64,000 bases of DNA, from positions 1 through 64,000 of the forward strand of contig NZ_ASJC01000011.1 of NCBI RefSeq assembly GCF_000691145.1, in the 5' to 3' direction. Below the pieces are notes generated by a model. It was given only the letters and a program-made list of their open reading frames with translations, did not search any database and was not told the origin of the DNA. Below, piece by piece: positions 26,124 to 34,679 of this stretch. Position numbers and translations under genes: made by a program. This DNA comes from Bacillus altitudinis 41KF2b (GTDB lineage: Bacteria; Bacillota; Bacilli; Bacillales; Bacillaceae). Numbering within the stretch: the first letter of the stretch is position 1; the number at the start of each line of letters is the position of its first letter.

Positions 26124-26882
26124 TTGTTCAGATGCAAAACCTAATTCTTTTGAAATGCCGCTGGCCGCTTTTTTGACCTGCTCAATTAAATAAGGAAGCC
26201 GTTCCTTTTGATAGCCTGCCTCAAACCCTGCAATACTAATGCCTGCTGCCACTTCTCCGTGATGATTGAAAATGGGCGCTCCAATAGCCGCAGTATAGTT
26301 TTCAAGCTCTGAATAGCTTAACGTATATCCGCGCCTGTTTGATTCTTCGATCATGTTTCGCAGGACATCTTTATCGGTAATGGTTCCGATCCCGATTTTC
26401 CCGAGCGCTACCGAATCAATATAGGCAAGTCTCTCTTCCTCTGGCAAAAAGGAAAGAATACTTCTCGCACAAGCTCCCGCATATAATGGGGATCTTCTTC
26501 CGACAGCGGTATAGAGCCGGACAGGCTGCGTTCCTTCCATTTTCTCCACATAAATCGCTTCATCTCCTTCACGAATAATGAGCTGAACAGCCTCACCTAC
26601 CTCATCACGCAAGTTTTCCATAAAGGGCCTTGCAATTCTACGGATATCGAGGCGGTCGGCGACAAGCTGACCATATTCAAGGAACATCAAGCCTAATCGG
26701 TAAACACCTGAAGGATGCTTTTCTAATAACCCCATATCGGCTAACGAGTTGGCCATTCGGTGTACAGATGTTTTGGGCATGCTCGAGAGCTCAATCATGT
26801 CATTTAACGTTAATTGTTCGTGTGTGATAAAAAGCCGTAATATCTCCATTGATTTCACAACGGTTTTATTTGTGTTCTGCAT
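26109..26882 (-). CDS. kipR: IclR-family regulator KipR
   Basis: 257-aa IclR repressor: N-terminal winged HTH (LTLNDMIELSSMPKTSVHRM, residues 25-50) and a C-terminal effector domain with GAGACARSILSF-like and AAIGAPIFNHHGEVAAGISIAG segments (seen in parts). It regulates the adjoining pxp operon. ATG at 26882 (MQNTNKT) with AAAAGGTGAG is preferred over the in-frame GTG three codons upstream. It lies 14 nt after pxpC, so it is the last gene of the operon and likely autoregulated. Confidence 0.92.
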   Translation of the reverse strand: MQNTNKTVVKSMEILRLFITHEQLTLNDMIELSSMPKTSVHRMANSLADMGLLEKHPSGVYRLGLMFLEYGQLVADRLDIRRIARPFMENLRDEVGEAVQLIIREGDEAIYVEKMEGTQPVRLYTAVGRRSPLYAGACARSILSFLPEEERLAYIDSVALGKIGIGTITDKDVLRNMIEESNRRGYTLSYSELENYTAAIGAPIFNHHGEVAAGISIAGFEAGYQKERLPYLIEQVKKAASGISKELGFASEQIKSQ

Positions 26883-26896
26883 GTTTCTCACCTTTT

Positions 26897-27901
26897 CTAA
26901 AACGAAAATGCTTCGAGTTTTAATCTTGCCGTCAGGTCCTTCATCTCTGCTTCTTGTGTGAATAAGGCTTGCTCTGCTTCTTGGCGGTCAATTTGTTGAA
27001 ACGTGAGATTCGCTCCAGGCATCGCCTGCGCAATGAGCGGCAAATCGACTGTTGCCACCTCACCAATACGGGGATATCCACCTGTCGTCTGGCGATCTGC
27101 GAGCAGAATAATCGGCTGGCCGTCAGGAGGAATTTGAATAGAGCCAAAAGCAACCGCTTCTGAAATCAATTCAAGCTTTTGCTTTAAACGAATCGGTTCC
27201 CCTTTCAATCTGCATCCCATACGATCAGATTGGGGAGTGACCTGATAAGACCGTTCGAAAAAAGCTTGCTGCGATTCTTCCTGAAAATGAGATAGATGTC
27301 TGCCTGCCAGCACCCGAATGACTGGTGATTTCCCGAGAGGCAAAAAATGAGCATGATTGACTGTCCATTCTGGCGCACGTTCCCCTTTGCTTTTTAACAT
27401 GTGAACGAGGCTCACCGCCAGTGGTGACGGTTCTCCAATCGGCAGGACGTCTCCTTTTTCTAGCGGACGCCCTTCTACCCCGCCTATCTTCGCTCTGACA
27501 TACGTACTTTTACTTTTCATCACCGGCTCAACATCAAATCCACCGGCTACAGCGAGATAGGAGCGGCATCCCCTCTTACAAGGGCCAAAGGTGATCGTGC
27601 TTCCTGCTCGAATGAAGAGTGGTTTCCATAGAGGCGCTTGTTCTCCGTCAATCTCAATCTCCACATCAGCACCGGTCACGGCGATCAGCTGATCCTTCTG
27701 ACATGTCAACACTGGGCCGGGTCCCATTAATGTGATTTCCAGCACCGCTTCGTTTTCTTGATTCCCGGTGAGGATGTTGGCGATTCGGAGCGAGAGCGGG
27801 TCCATGCCGCCGCTCGTTAACACACCGTACTTCTGATAGCCTATTCTCCCTTTATCTTGAATGGTGGAGAACATTCCTGGCTTGATGACATGCATACTCA
27901 A
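26897..27901 (-). CDS. pxpC: 5-oxoprolinase subunit PxpC (KipA)
   Basis: 334-aa protein of the biotin-dependent carboxyltransferase (AHS2) fold, one of three subunits of the bacterial ATP-dependent 5-oxoprolinase that converts 5-oxoproline to glutamate. Family signatures: KPGMFSTIQDKGRIGYQKYG-like N-terminus, CRSYLAVAGGFD, and LLADRQTTGGYPRIGEVA. Overlaps pxpB by 4 nt (ATGA-type coupling), which suits a PxpB-PxpC complex. In B. subtilis the gene is also known for binding the sporulation kinase inhibitor KipI. Confidence 0.94.
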   Translation of the reverse strand: MSMHVIKPGMFSTIQDKGRIGYQKYGVLTSGGMDPLSLRIANILTGNQENEAVLEITLMGPGPVLTCQKDQLIAVTGADVEIEIDGEQAPLWKPLFIRAGSTITFGPCKRGCRSYLAVAGGFDVEPVMKSKSTYVRAKIGGVEGRPLEKGDVLPIGEPSPLAVSLVHMLKSKGERAPEWTVNHAHFLPLGKSPVIRVLAGRHLSHFQEESQQAFFERSYQVTPQSDRMGCRLKGEPIRLKQKLELISEAVAFGSIQIPPDGQPIILLADRQTTGGYPRIGEVATVDLPLIAQAMPGANLTFQQIDRQEAEQALFTQEAEMKDLTARLKLEAFSF

Positions 27902-28644
27902 CGATCTTCCTCCTTCATGCTGAAAAATTCCTTTTCAGACAGTTGAACAAATCGAACCTCGTCCCCTGCCTTTAGTAGACTAGGTCTCTCAGCATTCGGC
28001 CGAAATAAGGACAAAGGGGTTTGTCCAATGAGCTGCCAGCCTCCGGGTGTAGATATCGGATAAACCCCTGTCTGCTTCCCCGCAATACCCACAGACCCTT
28101 TTGGAATCGACATTCTTGGTGTTTCTCTACGCGGAGCTGCAATTTTTTCAGAAAGTCCGCCTAAAAACGGGAACCCAGGAGCAAACCCTATCATATAGAC
28201 AAGATACGTCCCGGATGTGTGAATACGTACAACTTCTTCAGGCGTCAAACCATTGATACGGGCGACTTCTTCTAAGTCAGGACCGAGCTCTCCTCCATAA
28301 CATACAGGAATGTCGACGATCCGGCGCTTTGCCTGATTCGCCTCCTGCCAGTTGTCTTCAAGGAGGTTTTCAATATAGTCTTTGACCCATTCATACGGAG
28401 AGATTGCACGTTGCTTAAGCTGAGCAGATTGATACACCTTATAGGGCTCATAAAAGACGGTCACGTTTGTAAAAGCTTGAACAGCTTCCACATATCCGTC
28501 AAATGGATGCTGTTCAATACATGAAAACAGCTGCTTCACACGCTCATGAATGTCTTCACTTATGTCAGTCCCGGCTTGAATGACAATGGCTGCGTCTCCT
28601 AGCGGGTGGAACGTGATCGTATCTTTTATCGTTGAAAATGCCAC
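27898..28644 (-). CDS. pxpB: 5-oxoprolinase subunit PxpB (KipI)
   Basis: 248-aa AHS1-domain protein. N-terminal ITFHPLGDAAIVIQAG and the conserved core YLVYMIGFAPGFPFLGGL, then TPGGWQLIGQTPL. It forms 5-oxoprolinase with PxpC; in B. subtilis KipI also inhibits the sporulation kinase KinA. Start is GTG at 28644, preceded by AGAGAGGTG; the longer frame would run into ycsI. Co-transcribed with ycsI and pxpC. Confidence 0.93.
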   Translation of the reverse strand: MAFSTIKDTITFHPLGDAAIVIQAGTDISEDIHERVKQLFSCIEQHPFDGYVEAVQAFTNVTVFYEPYKVYQSAQLKQRAISPYEWVKDYIENLLEDNWQEANQAKRRIVDIPVCYGGELGPDLEEVARINGLTPEEVVRIHTSGTYLVYMIGFAPGFPFLGGLSEKIAAPRRETPRMSIPKGSVGIAGKQTGVYPISTPGGWQLIGQTPLSLFRPNAERPSLLKAGDEVRFVQLSEKEFFSMKEEDR

Positions 28645-28663
28645 TCTTATGACACCTCTCTTT

Positions 28664-29455
28664 CTACAGGACACCGAGCTTTTGATCTCTTACATCTGTG
28701 ATAAACATATGACCGGGTGCATGGGTGATCGCAATGTCTGGCTTAGTGTGCATGACAATGGCTTGCGGCGTCACACCACATGCCCAAAACACCGGGACTT
28801 CCCCTTCTTTGATCACAGATGGTTCTCCAAAGTCTGGTTGATCTACATGTTCAATGCCAATCACAGCTGGATCACCTATATGGATAGGACCGCCATGTAC
28901 CGATGGGAATCTAGACGTCACCTGAACACTTCTTGTGACTTGATGCGCTGGGATCGGCCTCATACTGACAACCATCGGACCATGGAATACACCTGCCCTT
29001 TCACATGGAATGTTCGTTTGATACATTGGGACATTATGACCGTCTTCAATATGGCGGACAGGAATGTCATTCAGCATGAGTGCATGCTCAAATGTAAAAC
29101 TGCATCCGATGAGAAAGCCCACCATATCATCCTCCCAATAGGAAGAAATATCTGTTACCTCTTCTTGAAGAACCCCTTTTTTGTAAACACGGTATTTAGG
29201 GAAATCCGTTCGAATATCCGCATCAGGTGCTGAACGCCTTGGCACTGGAACACCTGGGTCGAGCACATCAAGCAATGGGCACGAAGCCGGATTCCGCTGA
29301 CAAAATAAAAGAAAATCGAAGGCCAGCTCTTTTTTGACGATCAATAAGTTGGCTTGCGCAAATCCCTCAGCAAAGCCAGCCGTTGGGCCTGTGATCTTCT
29401 GCTTACGAATCAATTCCCTTATTTGTGACGGCTTATAGGTTTGATATGCTTTCAT
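28664..29455 (-). CDS. ycsI: DUF1445 hydro-lyase family protein (YcsI)
   Basis: 263 aa of the D-glutamate-cyclase-like / DUF1445 family: GPTAGFAEGFAQANL near the start, CPLLDVLDPG, DDMVGFLIGCSFTFE with the conserved Cys, and VFWACGVTPQAIVM. Start ATG 29455 (MKAYQTY) with GGAGCTGATC; the upstream ATG lies inside ycsG. Conserved member of the pxp/kip operon. By family it may interconvert glutamate and 5-oxoproline forms; that role is inference here. Confidence 0.9.
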   Translation of the reverse strand: MKAYQTYKPSQIRELIRKQKITGPTAGFAEGFAQANLLIVKKELAFDFLLFCQRNPASCPLLDVLDPGVPVPRRSAPDADIRTDFPKYRVYKKGVLQEEVTDISSYWEDDMVGFLIGCSFTFEHALMLNDIPVRHIEDGHNVPMYQTNIPCERAGVFHGPMVVSMRPIPAHQVTRSVQVTSRFPSVHGGPIHIGDPAVIGIEHVDQPDFGEPSVIKEGEVPVFWACGVTPQAIVMHTKPDIAITHAPGHMFITDVRDQKLGVL

Positions 29456-29459
29456 GTGA

Positions 29460-30677
29460 TCAGCTCCATAGTTTTGGAATTTCATTCATGATGGTATATC
29501 CGCCCATGATTGCCATGATGACAACAACAAACGCACCTGTTGCTGTCAAAAAGAATGGATGGCGATAATCACCGACAATTTCTTTTTTATAGGCAGCAAT
29601 CAGCAATGTTCCGAGTGCAAGCGGCAAGATCAATGCATTGATGGCCCCAACCAAAATCAATATGTTCACAGGTCTTCCAATCGTGATAAAACAAATGGTT
29701 GAGAGCGCAATGAATCCAACGATAATGCCTCGTTGATTTTTCTCGATTTTTGGTGAGAAGGTTTTAAAGAAGGAAACGGAGGTGTATGCTGCTCCAATGA
29801 CTGAGGTAATGGCAGCAGCCCACATAATAATCCCGAACATTTTATATCCAACATTTCCAGATGCTAATTGAAAAACAGACGCAGGCGGGTTCGACGGATC
29901 AATCTGTAAGCCTTTTGAGACAACTCCTAGAACGGCTAAAAATAAAGCCACACGCATCACGGATGTGATCAAAATACCGAAAATGGAACTTTTCGTCACT
30001 TGCGGCAATGCTTCCTTCCCCTTAATGCCAGCATCCAGCAGACGATGACCACCAGCAAAAACGATATAGCCACCAACTGTCCCGCCGACCAGTGTGACAA
30101 TTGATAACATGTCAATTTTCTCTGGCACGAAAGTTCTCATGACCGCTTCTCCAACTGGCGGTGCTGTGGAAATAGCCACATACAGCATCAGACCAATCAT
30201 GACAAAACCAGCGATTTGTGTGAATCGGTCCATCGCTTTTCCTGCCTCTTTGATGACAAAAATGAGAATGGCAATGACTGCACTGACCCCAGCCCCTATG
30301 CGGGGATCGACGCCGAATATGACCTGAAAACCGAGACCCGCACCGGCGATATTTCCAATATTAAAGGCAAGACCCCCAATAACAATCAAACAGGCTAACA
30401 CATATCCAAGACCCGGCAGAACCATATTGGCAATGTCCTGTCCTCTTTTTTCCGAGACGGCAATGATACGCCATACATTTGTTTGCGCAAAAATGTCTAG
30501 CAAAATGGAAATCAAAATGACAAACCCAAAGCTAGCTGCGAGCTGCTGTGTGAACACCGTTGTTTGTGTTAAAAATCCCGGTCCAATGGCGGACGTTGCC
30601 ATTAAAAAGGCTGCGCCCATCAGCATAGAACGGTTCCCTTTTGGAGCTTTCATCTGTTTGGCTTTCTCTCTTTTCAT
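29460..30677 (-). CDS. ycsG: NRAMP-like membrane transporter (YcsG)
   Basis: 405-aa transporter with about 11 hydrophobic helices. The first carries ATSAIGPGFLTQTTVFT, as in NRAMP-superfamily carriers. It belongs to the branch found in 5-oxoproline operons and probably imports an organic substrate such as 5-oxoproline rather than a metal ion; that is an inference from context. Start follows AAAGGGGGAAACAGC. It lies between pxpA and ycsI. Confidence 0.88.
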   Translation of the reverse strand: MKREKAKQMKAPKGNRSMLMGAAFLMATSAIGPGFLTQTTVFTQQLAASFGFVILISILLDIFAQTNVWRIIAVSEKRGQDIANMVLPGLGYVLACLIVIGGLAFNIGNIAGAGLGFQVIFGVDPRIGAGVSAVIAILIFVIKEAGKAMDRFTQIAGFVMIGLMLYVAISTAPPVGEAVMRTFVPEKIDMLSIVTLVGGTVGGYIVFAGGHRLLDAGIKGKEALPQVTKSSIFGILITSVMRVALFLAVLGVVSKGLQIDPSNPPASVFQLASGNVGYKMFGIIMWAAAITSVIGAAYTSVSFFKTFSPKIEKNQRGIIVGFIALSTICFITIGRPVNILILVGAINALILPLALGTLLIAAYKKEIVGDYRHPFFLTATGAFVVVIMAIMGGYTIMNEIPKLWS

Positions 30678-30701
30678 GCTGTTTCCCCCTTTGATGACGA
30701 T

Positions 30702-31460
30702 TTATCGAAATGCCTTGAGTTGAATAGTGGCTTCTTTTAGCTTCGCTGTAATGGTTTTTGCAAATTGAAGCGCGTGACTGCCATCCCCGTGGATGCACAC
30801 CGTATCTGCTTTGAGCTGAACATCTTCCCCTTGCACTGTCCGCACTTTCCCCTCTCTTACCATACGGATGACCTGCTGAACTGCCCTTTCATCCTCTTCA
30901 ATGAGTGCATGAGGTTCACGGCGGGATGTCAATGTCCCGTCTGGTTGATACGTCCGATCAGAAAAAACTTCATGTGCCACTTGAAGACCGATTCTTTCCC
31001 CTGCTGACGCAAGTTCACTGCCTGACAGCGCAAATAACACAAGGTTAGGATCAATATCATACACAGCCTTCGCAATTGATTCAGATAATTCAGTATTTTT
31101 AGCCGCCATGTTGTAAAGGGCGCCGTGTGGTTTGACGTGCTGCATCGTACCGCCTTCTGCTTTCAGAAAGGCTGATAGTGCACCAATTTGATAGATCACA
31201 AGATCATAGGCCTCCTCTGCTGAGATAGCGATTGGACGTCTGCCAAAACCGACTAAATCTTGCAGACCTGGATGTGCACCAATTTGGACCCCTTTATCCA
31301 GTGCCATTTTAACCGTCTTTCTCATCACAGTTGGATCTCCCGCATGAAAACCGCATGCAATATTGGCTGAGGTGACATATTCAAGAATTTGTTCATCTGA
31401 ACCGATGGTGTATTGACCAAAACTTTCTCCCAAATCACAGTTAATATCCACTTGATACAT
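30702..31460 (-). CDS. pxpA: 5-oxoprolinase subunit PxpA (LamB/YcsF family)
   Basis: 252-aa LamB/YcsF protein and first gene of the operon. Signatures: [56 protein letters not shown] and [10 protein letters not shown], which line the active site of the polysaccharide-deacetylase-like fold. With PxpB and PxpC it makes 5-oxoprolinase. Start follows AAGGAGGGG. Promoter and palindromes lie directly upstream. Confidence 0.95.
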   Translation of the reverse strand: MYQVDINCDLGESFGQYTIGSDEQILEYVTSANIACGFHAGDPTVMRKTVKMALDKGVQIGAHPGLQDLVGFGRRPIAISAEEAYDLVIYQIGALSAFLKAEGGTMQHVKPHGALYNMAAKNTELSESIAKAVYDIDPNLVLFALSGSELASAGERIGLQVAHEVFSDRTYQPDGTLTSRREPHALIEEDERAVQQVIRMVREGKVRTVQGEDVQLKADTVCIHGDGSHALQFAKTITAKLKEATIQLKAFR

Positions 31461-31477
31461 AGAACCCCTCCTTGTCG

Positions 31478-31528
31478 TTCCGAATTACGGAATAGAAAGT
31501 CCGAATATTCGAATTTATATTGATTATA
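31478..31528 (-). promoter_or_regulatory. pxp operon promoter with candidate KipR operators
   Basis: TATAAT (31523-31528) reads toward pxpA; no good -35. Downstream are two palindromes: TTCCG-N5-CGGAA (31478-31492) and CGAATATTCG (31502-31511). Placement over the transcript start suits repression by the IclR protein KipR. Confidence 0.55.
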
Positions 31529-31565
31529 CCAACTTTGGATAGACTGCACATGAAATTGTCAGAAA

Positions 31566-31588
31566 ATATAACAATAGAACTAGTAGAA
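31566..31588. repeat. Candidate attachment-like repeat, left
   Basis: ATATAACAATAGAACTAGTA followed by GAA matches positions 40086-40109 with two mismatches and a 1-nt gap. The pair brackets the inserted phage region exactly. The repeat is imperfect. Confidence 0.35.
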
Positions 31589-31753
31589 TGTGTCTCTTGC
31601 AAACTTTCGGTCTCATTCTCAAAGGTTATTCTATCAACCTTTTTGAACATTAAAAAAGAACAAACGTTTGCAAATAAATGCAGACAAAAACATTCATTTG
31701 GGGGAGTATTGGGGGAGTTTTTTTATAATTGACAGACGTAAAAGGAGCGTAAA

Positions 31754-31906
31754 ATGAACATAAACAAAATAAGATCATTCCTTTATAAGACATCAAAATA
31801 CCTGGGTGACGTCAATGCCGTTCAAAAAGGTACTATCGGAAAACGTATCATGCGACGTGCTGCGGGTAAAGCAACCGGCAAGCTAACGAAAAAGATATTC
31901 AAATAA
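31754..31906 (+). CDS. Small basic phage-type protein, 50 aa
   Basis: ATG after AAAGGAGCG. The product starts MNINKIRSFLYKTSKYLGDV and ends with the basic, alanine-rich stretch RIMRRAAGKATGKLTKKIFK. Such short basic proteins are common near the edges of Bacillus prophages. It reads away from pxpA, just inside the left boundary. Function unknown. Confidence 0.6.
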   Translation: MNINKIRSFLYKTSKYLGDVNAVQKGTIGKRIMRRAAGKATGKLTKKIFK

Positions 31907-31928
31907 GATAGTCCAAGGTGGTGATTTC

Positions 31929-32062
31929 ATGAATGATTTTGAGAGGAAGCTATACAGGATCATATATAATATGTAGGAAAAGACGAACAGTCCATTAGAA
32001 AAGCCGTTAGAAACCTTATGAACTGGCGTGGGATAAGGAGAAGCAGGAATGGAGATTCAAAT
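31929..32062 (+). pseudogene. Short phage ORF, apparently frameshifted
   Basis: Opens MNDFERKLYRIIYN after GGTGATTTC and stops at 31976. A +1 frame continues directly with YVGKDEQSIRKAVRNLMNW, which looks like the natural continuation. The true end is unclear. Low confidence that it was ever a gene. Confidence 0.3.
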
Positions 32063-32065
32063 AAA

Positions 32066-32097
32066 AAAAGAAGCCCCGAAAAGGGCTTTTTTAATTA
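32066..32097. terminator. Bidirectional terminator
   Basis: AAGCCC-CGAAAA-GGGCTT with T6 forward and T7 on the minus strand; separates the rightward small ORFs from phr. Confidence 0.88.
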
Positions 32098-32226
32098 AGC
32101 AAAATAACCGATACTTGTTGTATGTCCCCGTTGGGCTTCATTATGGATATCGTTAGATGAAACATAACTAAAAGCACCTAACACACTGACAATAATTAAT
32201 ACGGCTGCTACTGACTTAAATTTCAT
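32095..32226 (-). CDS. Phr signalling pre-peptide, predicted mature QRGHT
   Basis: 43-aa precursor: MKFKSVAAVLIIVSVLGAF secretion signal, then a short tail ending NEAQRGHTTSIGYFA. QRGHT fits the Phr pentapeptide pattern (ERGMT of PhrC, QRGMI of PhrF). It is internal rather than C-terminal, as in PhrE. The start follows GAGGGGATTGTCTTT and overlaps the end of rap by 11 nt, the usual rap-phr arrangement. Secreted, trimmed and re-imported by oligopeptide permease, such peptides inhibit their Rap. The mature sequence is a prediction. Confidence 0.85.
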   Translation of the reverse strand: MKFKSVAAVLIIVSVLGAFSYVSSNDIHNEAQRGHTTSIGYFA

Positions 32227-33349
32227 AAAGACAATCCCCTCTCTTAATTTGGAGTTGGAAATAAAGAATCTTCTCATAAAATTCGTTTGCACGCTCTTTA
32301 TCTCCTGCCTTATTATAATGCTTCGCCGCATCTTTCGATAAATCTTCAAGATTCGCATAAAGAAATTTTGACTCCAAATAAGCCATTGCTTCTTTTAAAC
32401 GACTAACATTGTTTTCTAAATACAATGATCTCAATAGAGTGAATGTATTTAAAAATATGTCGTCTTTCAATTTTCCAGCCAATTCTATTCCCTCGTTTAA
32501 AGCGTATAACCCTAAATCATTTTGATCAGTTTTAAAGTATGACTTTGTCAACATAACCATCGGATCAAGAATTTTATTTAAATGTTCGTATCCTTGTTCT
32601 TTAAATGAATGGATTGATTCGTTAAAGTATTTGATAGCCATTAGTAGTTCATCATTGTGGAAATAACTTAATCCTATATTATAAAGCGCCGATCCTTTTA
32701 ATCTTTTTGTTGAGTTGTCAGAAGCTTTTTTTAGTGCGTATTCAAAATGAGGCATTGCTTTTTCGGGGCAACCCATATCAATGTCATTTAATCCAATAAC
32801 AAAAGAACACTGTATCTGCCTAACAGTATAAGTGTTTTTTTCTTTGTAACAATCTATTGCTTGGGCTATATGGTGCATAGACATGTGGTTTTGTTTCATG
32901 TGGTAATAGATTTCCGCTATCTTGAAATTAAACTCGGCACGTTCAATATCATCACTTACATGAGATAGCTTTTTTTCTGCTCGTTTGTAGAAGGTAATGG
33001 CGTTGAGGTATTCATAGTTTTCAAATTCGTACATGCCGTAGAAAAAGTTAAAATAATAATCTAGCAAGCCTGTTAATTTCTCTTGATCCTTTTTTATTTT
33101 CATTGCTAACTCTCTAAAGTTGGCGCGCTCTTTCCCATTTTCCAATGGGTTCAAATAATCCAACATTAATTTATGTCGGAACTCCATGAGTGAGAAATAC
33201 AATAATAAATCTTGATTTTCTTCCATATCATCGAGCAAAGATTTTATTTCTTCTTTATATGCTTCGGCGTCCGGTACGTTAAATCTTTGAATATGATAAT
33301 ACCATTCATTGATTTTCATACCGACATGAGAAGATAGAACTATCTCCAT
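32216..33349 (-). CDS. Rap-family TPR response-regulator inhibitor/phosphatase
   Basis: 377 aa, the normal Rap length. The N-terminal three-helix region (VGMKINEWYYHIQRFNVPDAE) is the response-regulator-binding part, and the rest is TPR repeats (for example AEFNFKIAEIYYHMKQNHMS and GSALYNIGLSYFHNDELLMA). Rap proteins act on Spo0F or ComA. Which one cannot be told from sequence: the acid/Gln phosphatase residue was not placed with certainty. It is followed by overlapping phr, so it is a quorum-controlled unit carried by the prophage remnant. Its upstream region has a TTGCGG half-site (33428-33433) such as ComA uses. Confidence 0.92.
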   Translation of the reverse strand: MEIVLSSHVGMKINEWYYHIQRFNVPDAEAYKEEIKSLLDDMEENQDLLLYFSLMEFRHKLMLDYLNPLENGKERANFRELAMKIKKDQEKLTGLLDYYFNFFYGMYEFENYEYLNAITFYKRAEKKLSHVSDDIERAEFNFKIAEIYYHMKQNHMSMHHIAQAIDCYKEKNTYTVRQIQCSFVIGLNDIDMGCPEKAMPHFEYALKKASDNSTKRLKGSALYNIGLSYFHNDELLMAIKYFNESIHSFKEQGYEHLNKILDPMVMLTKSYFKTDQNDLGLYALNEGIELAGKLKDDIFLNTFTLLRSLYLENNVSRLKEAMAYLESKFLYANLEDLSKDAAKHYNKAGDKERANEFYEKILYFQLQIKRGDCLYEI

Positions 33350-33427
33350 AAGACCCTACCCCTTCCTTGCTATTCCCTATAATGACATATATTATCATTT
33401 TCCGAATAATTCCACACCGAAAAGAAA

Positions 33428-33433
33428 CCGCAA
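33428..33433 (-). promoter_or_regulatory. ComA-like half-site upstream of rap
   Basis: TTGCGG on the minus strand, 80 nt before rap; the matching CCGCAA half is degenerate (TTTCGGTG region). Weak evidence only. Confidence 0.3.
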
Positions 33434-33490
33434 AAGTTAGGGTGTTTGATAGGGTAAAGTCTTATTCAGAGCAATTTTGACTAACTAATA

Positions 33491-33530
33491 TAAAAAAAGA
33501 GCCTAATTAAAATAAAACGGCTCTTTTTTA
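33491..33530. terminator. Terminator after the 37-aa membrane gene
   Basis: AAAAAAAGAGCC / GGCTCTTTTTT, 15-nt loop; works in either direction. Confidence 0.85.
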
Positions 33531-33535
33531 AGTCA

Positions 33536-33649
33536 TCAGCTATTAGATGTTTTCGTGTTCTTTCTTTTAATAAAATAAATTACTGCTGCGATTATGACTA
33601 CAGGTATAACCACAAATAGACTAACCCCAATAATCGTATTCCAAGGCAT
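33536..33649 (-). CDS. 37-aa single-pass membrane protein
   Basis: ATG at 33649 after GAAAGGAGATAGTAAAT. Product MPWNTIIGVSLFVVIPVVII then AAVIYFIKRKNTKTSNS: one membrane helix and a basic tail. It starts 25 nt after the secreted-protein gene upstream and ends at a terminator, so the two form an operon. The pairing resembles secreted toxin plus small immunity protein, but no homology supports that. Confidence 0.65.
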   Translation of the reverse strand: MPWNTIIGVSLFVVIPVVIIAAVIYFIKRKNTKTSNS

Positions 33650-33674
33650 ATTTACTATCTCCTTTCATAAAGAT

Positions 33675-34397
33675 TTAATGCCATTTAGACCATGTTTTAG
33701 AAGCTACATCATACGCATTGTTTGACTTCGTCACCACAGATGCTTTTGTCCACATAGTTGTATATGCTGGAATAATAGAATTGTAACGGTGTGTTTTATC
33801 CATTGCATATTTTTTGGCATTAGCAACCTTTTTATGACTCACTTTTCCACCATATACTTTACCGATAGATGGAAAGCCTCCACCCCACCCTATAATACCG
33901 AATGAATCATGATACGTTTTAAGGGAGACTTGTTTTAGTTTTCCACTGTTTCGAGTCGCTATTATATTCCCGCGATACGATGATGTACCTGCAAGGAATG
34001 CAATATTTTGATACATTGTACCTTTTACAGTCACTTTTGTTCCATATTTCTTTTTAGAAACAGTGAAACTTTTTGATGATTTAATCCCTTTAGTGGAAAT
34101 TTCTTCGTTTTGTTCCTGACGTTCAACAACTGCTTGAGTTAATAAAAATAAGGTATCTTCTTTTGATAAAACATCACCTTCATCATAACCCTCACTAATT
34201 GCTGTCTTTTGATCAATAATATCTTCTTCACTTAGAGCCTTGTAGTTTTCTATGTCTTCATTTGTTACAATATCCGTTGCTTTTTCAAACGTTAAATACT
34301 GATCGTTAGTTTCTTCTGCGGTTGCTACAATGGGTGTGATCGCAAACAATAATAGGACAGCAACAAAGATTTTCAAACTTGTTATAAATCTCTTCAT
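33675..34397 (-). CDS. Secreted protein of unknown function, 240 aa
   Basis: Signal peptide of 27-30 residues (MKRFITSLKIFVAVLLLFAI, cleavage near VATAEE), then an acidic segment (about 31-100, rich in E and D: DIVTNEDIENYKALSEEDII), then a basic, Gly/Ser-rich C-terminal domain (YGTKVTVKGTMYQ, IIGWGGGFPSIGKVYGGK, ending SKTWSKWH). An acidic pro-segment before a basic mature domain is typical of exported pre-pro-proteins such as proteases or bacteriocins; no catalytic motif is seen. No cysteines are evident. Strong inverted repeats lie upstream. Not recognised; likely lysogenic-conversion cargo. Confidence 0.8.
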   Translation of the reverse strand: MKRFITSLKIFVAVLLLFAITPIVATAEETNDQYLTFEKATDIVTNEDIENYKALSEEDIIDQKTAISEGYDEGDVLSKEDTLFLLTQAVVERQEQNEEISTKGIKSSKSFTVSKKKYGTKVTVKGTMYQNIAFLAGTSSYRGNIIATRNSGKLKQVSLKTYHDSFGIIGWGGGFPSIGKVYGGKVSHKKVANAKKYAMDKTHRYNSIIPAYTTMWTKASVVTKSNNAYDVASKTWSKWH

Positions 34398-34428
34398 TTT
34401 GTTTCCCCTTTGAATTGTATTATTAAAA

Positions 34429-34485
34429 AATTACGACTAGACTCGTAATTTGATAATCAACACTTTAACGATCTTTTCAAGTGTT
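34429..34485 (-). promoter_or_regulatory. Two inverted repeats upstream of the secreted-protein gene
   Basis: AATTACGA-N6-TCGTAATT (34429-34450, perfect 8-bp arms) and AACACTT-N13-AAGTGTT (34459-34485). Both sit 32-90 nt before the start codon, where an operator would. No clear SigA promoter is placed. Confidence 0.5.
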
Positions 34486-34642
34486 AATTATAGAATATTA
34501 TGGTATTGAATACAATATATTACTTAGATCGAATTAATCAAAAGGGATATGGGAATATGTATGTTTTTTATAGGTGCAAATACTTTAGATATTTAACTAT
34601 ACTTCAGAAAGTTTACTTATTAGATGTTACTAATCAACATAC

Positions 34643-34678
34643 AAAAAAACCCCCATCCTAAAAAGGACAGGGGTTTTA
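34643..34678 (-). terminator. Terminator of the amidase gene
   Basis: Minus strand AAAACCCCTGTCC / GGATGGGGGTTTTTT with a TTTTTA loop, just after the amidase stop at 34680. Confidence 0.88.
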
Positions 34679-34679
34679 C

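Noticed and set aside
28580-29233. 217-codon forward frame opposite ycsI
   Set aside because: Shadow of the well-supported ycsI and pxpB genes; no family features.
31520-31732. 70-codon forward frame next to the pxpA promoter, possibly the end of a lost integrase
   Set aside because: No recombinase motif or ribosome site is visible, and it runs through the pxpA -10 region. The end stretch alone is not enough to call an integrase remnant.
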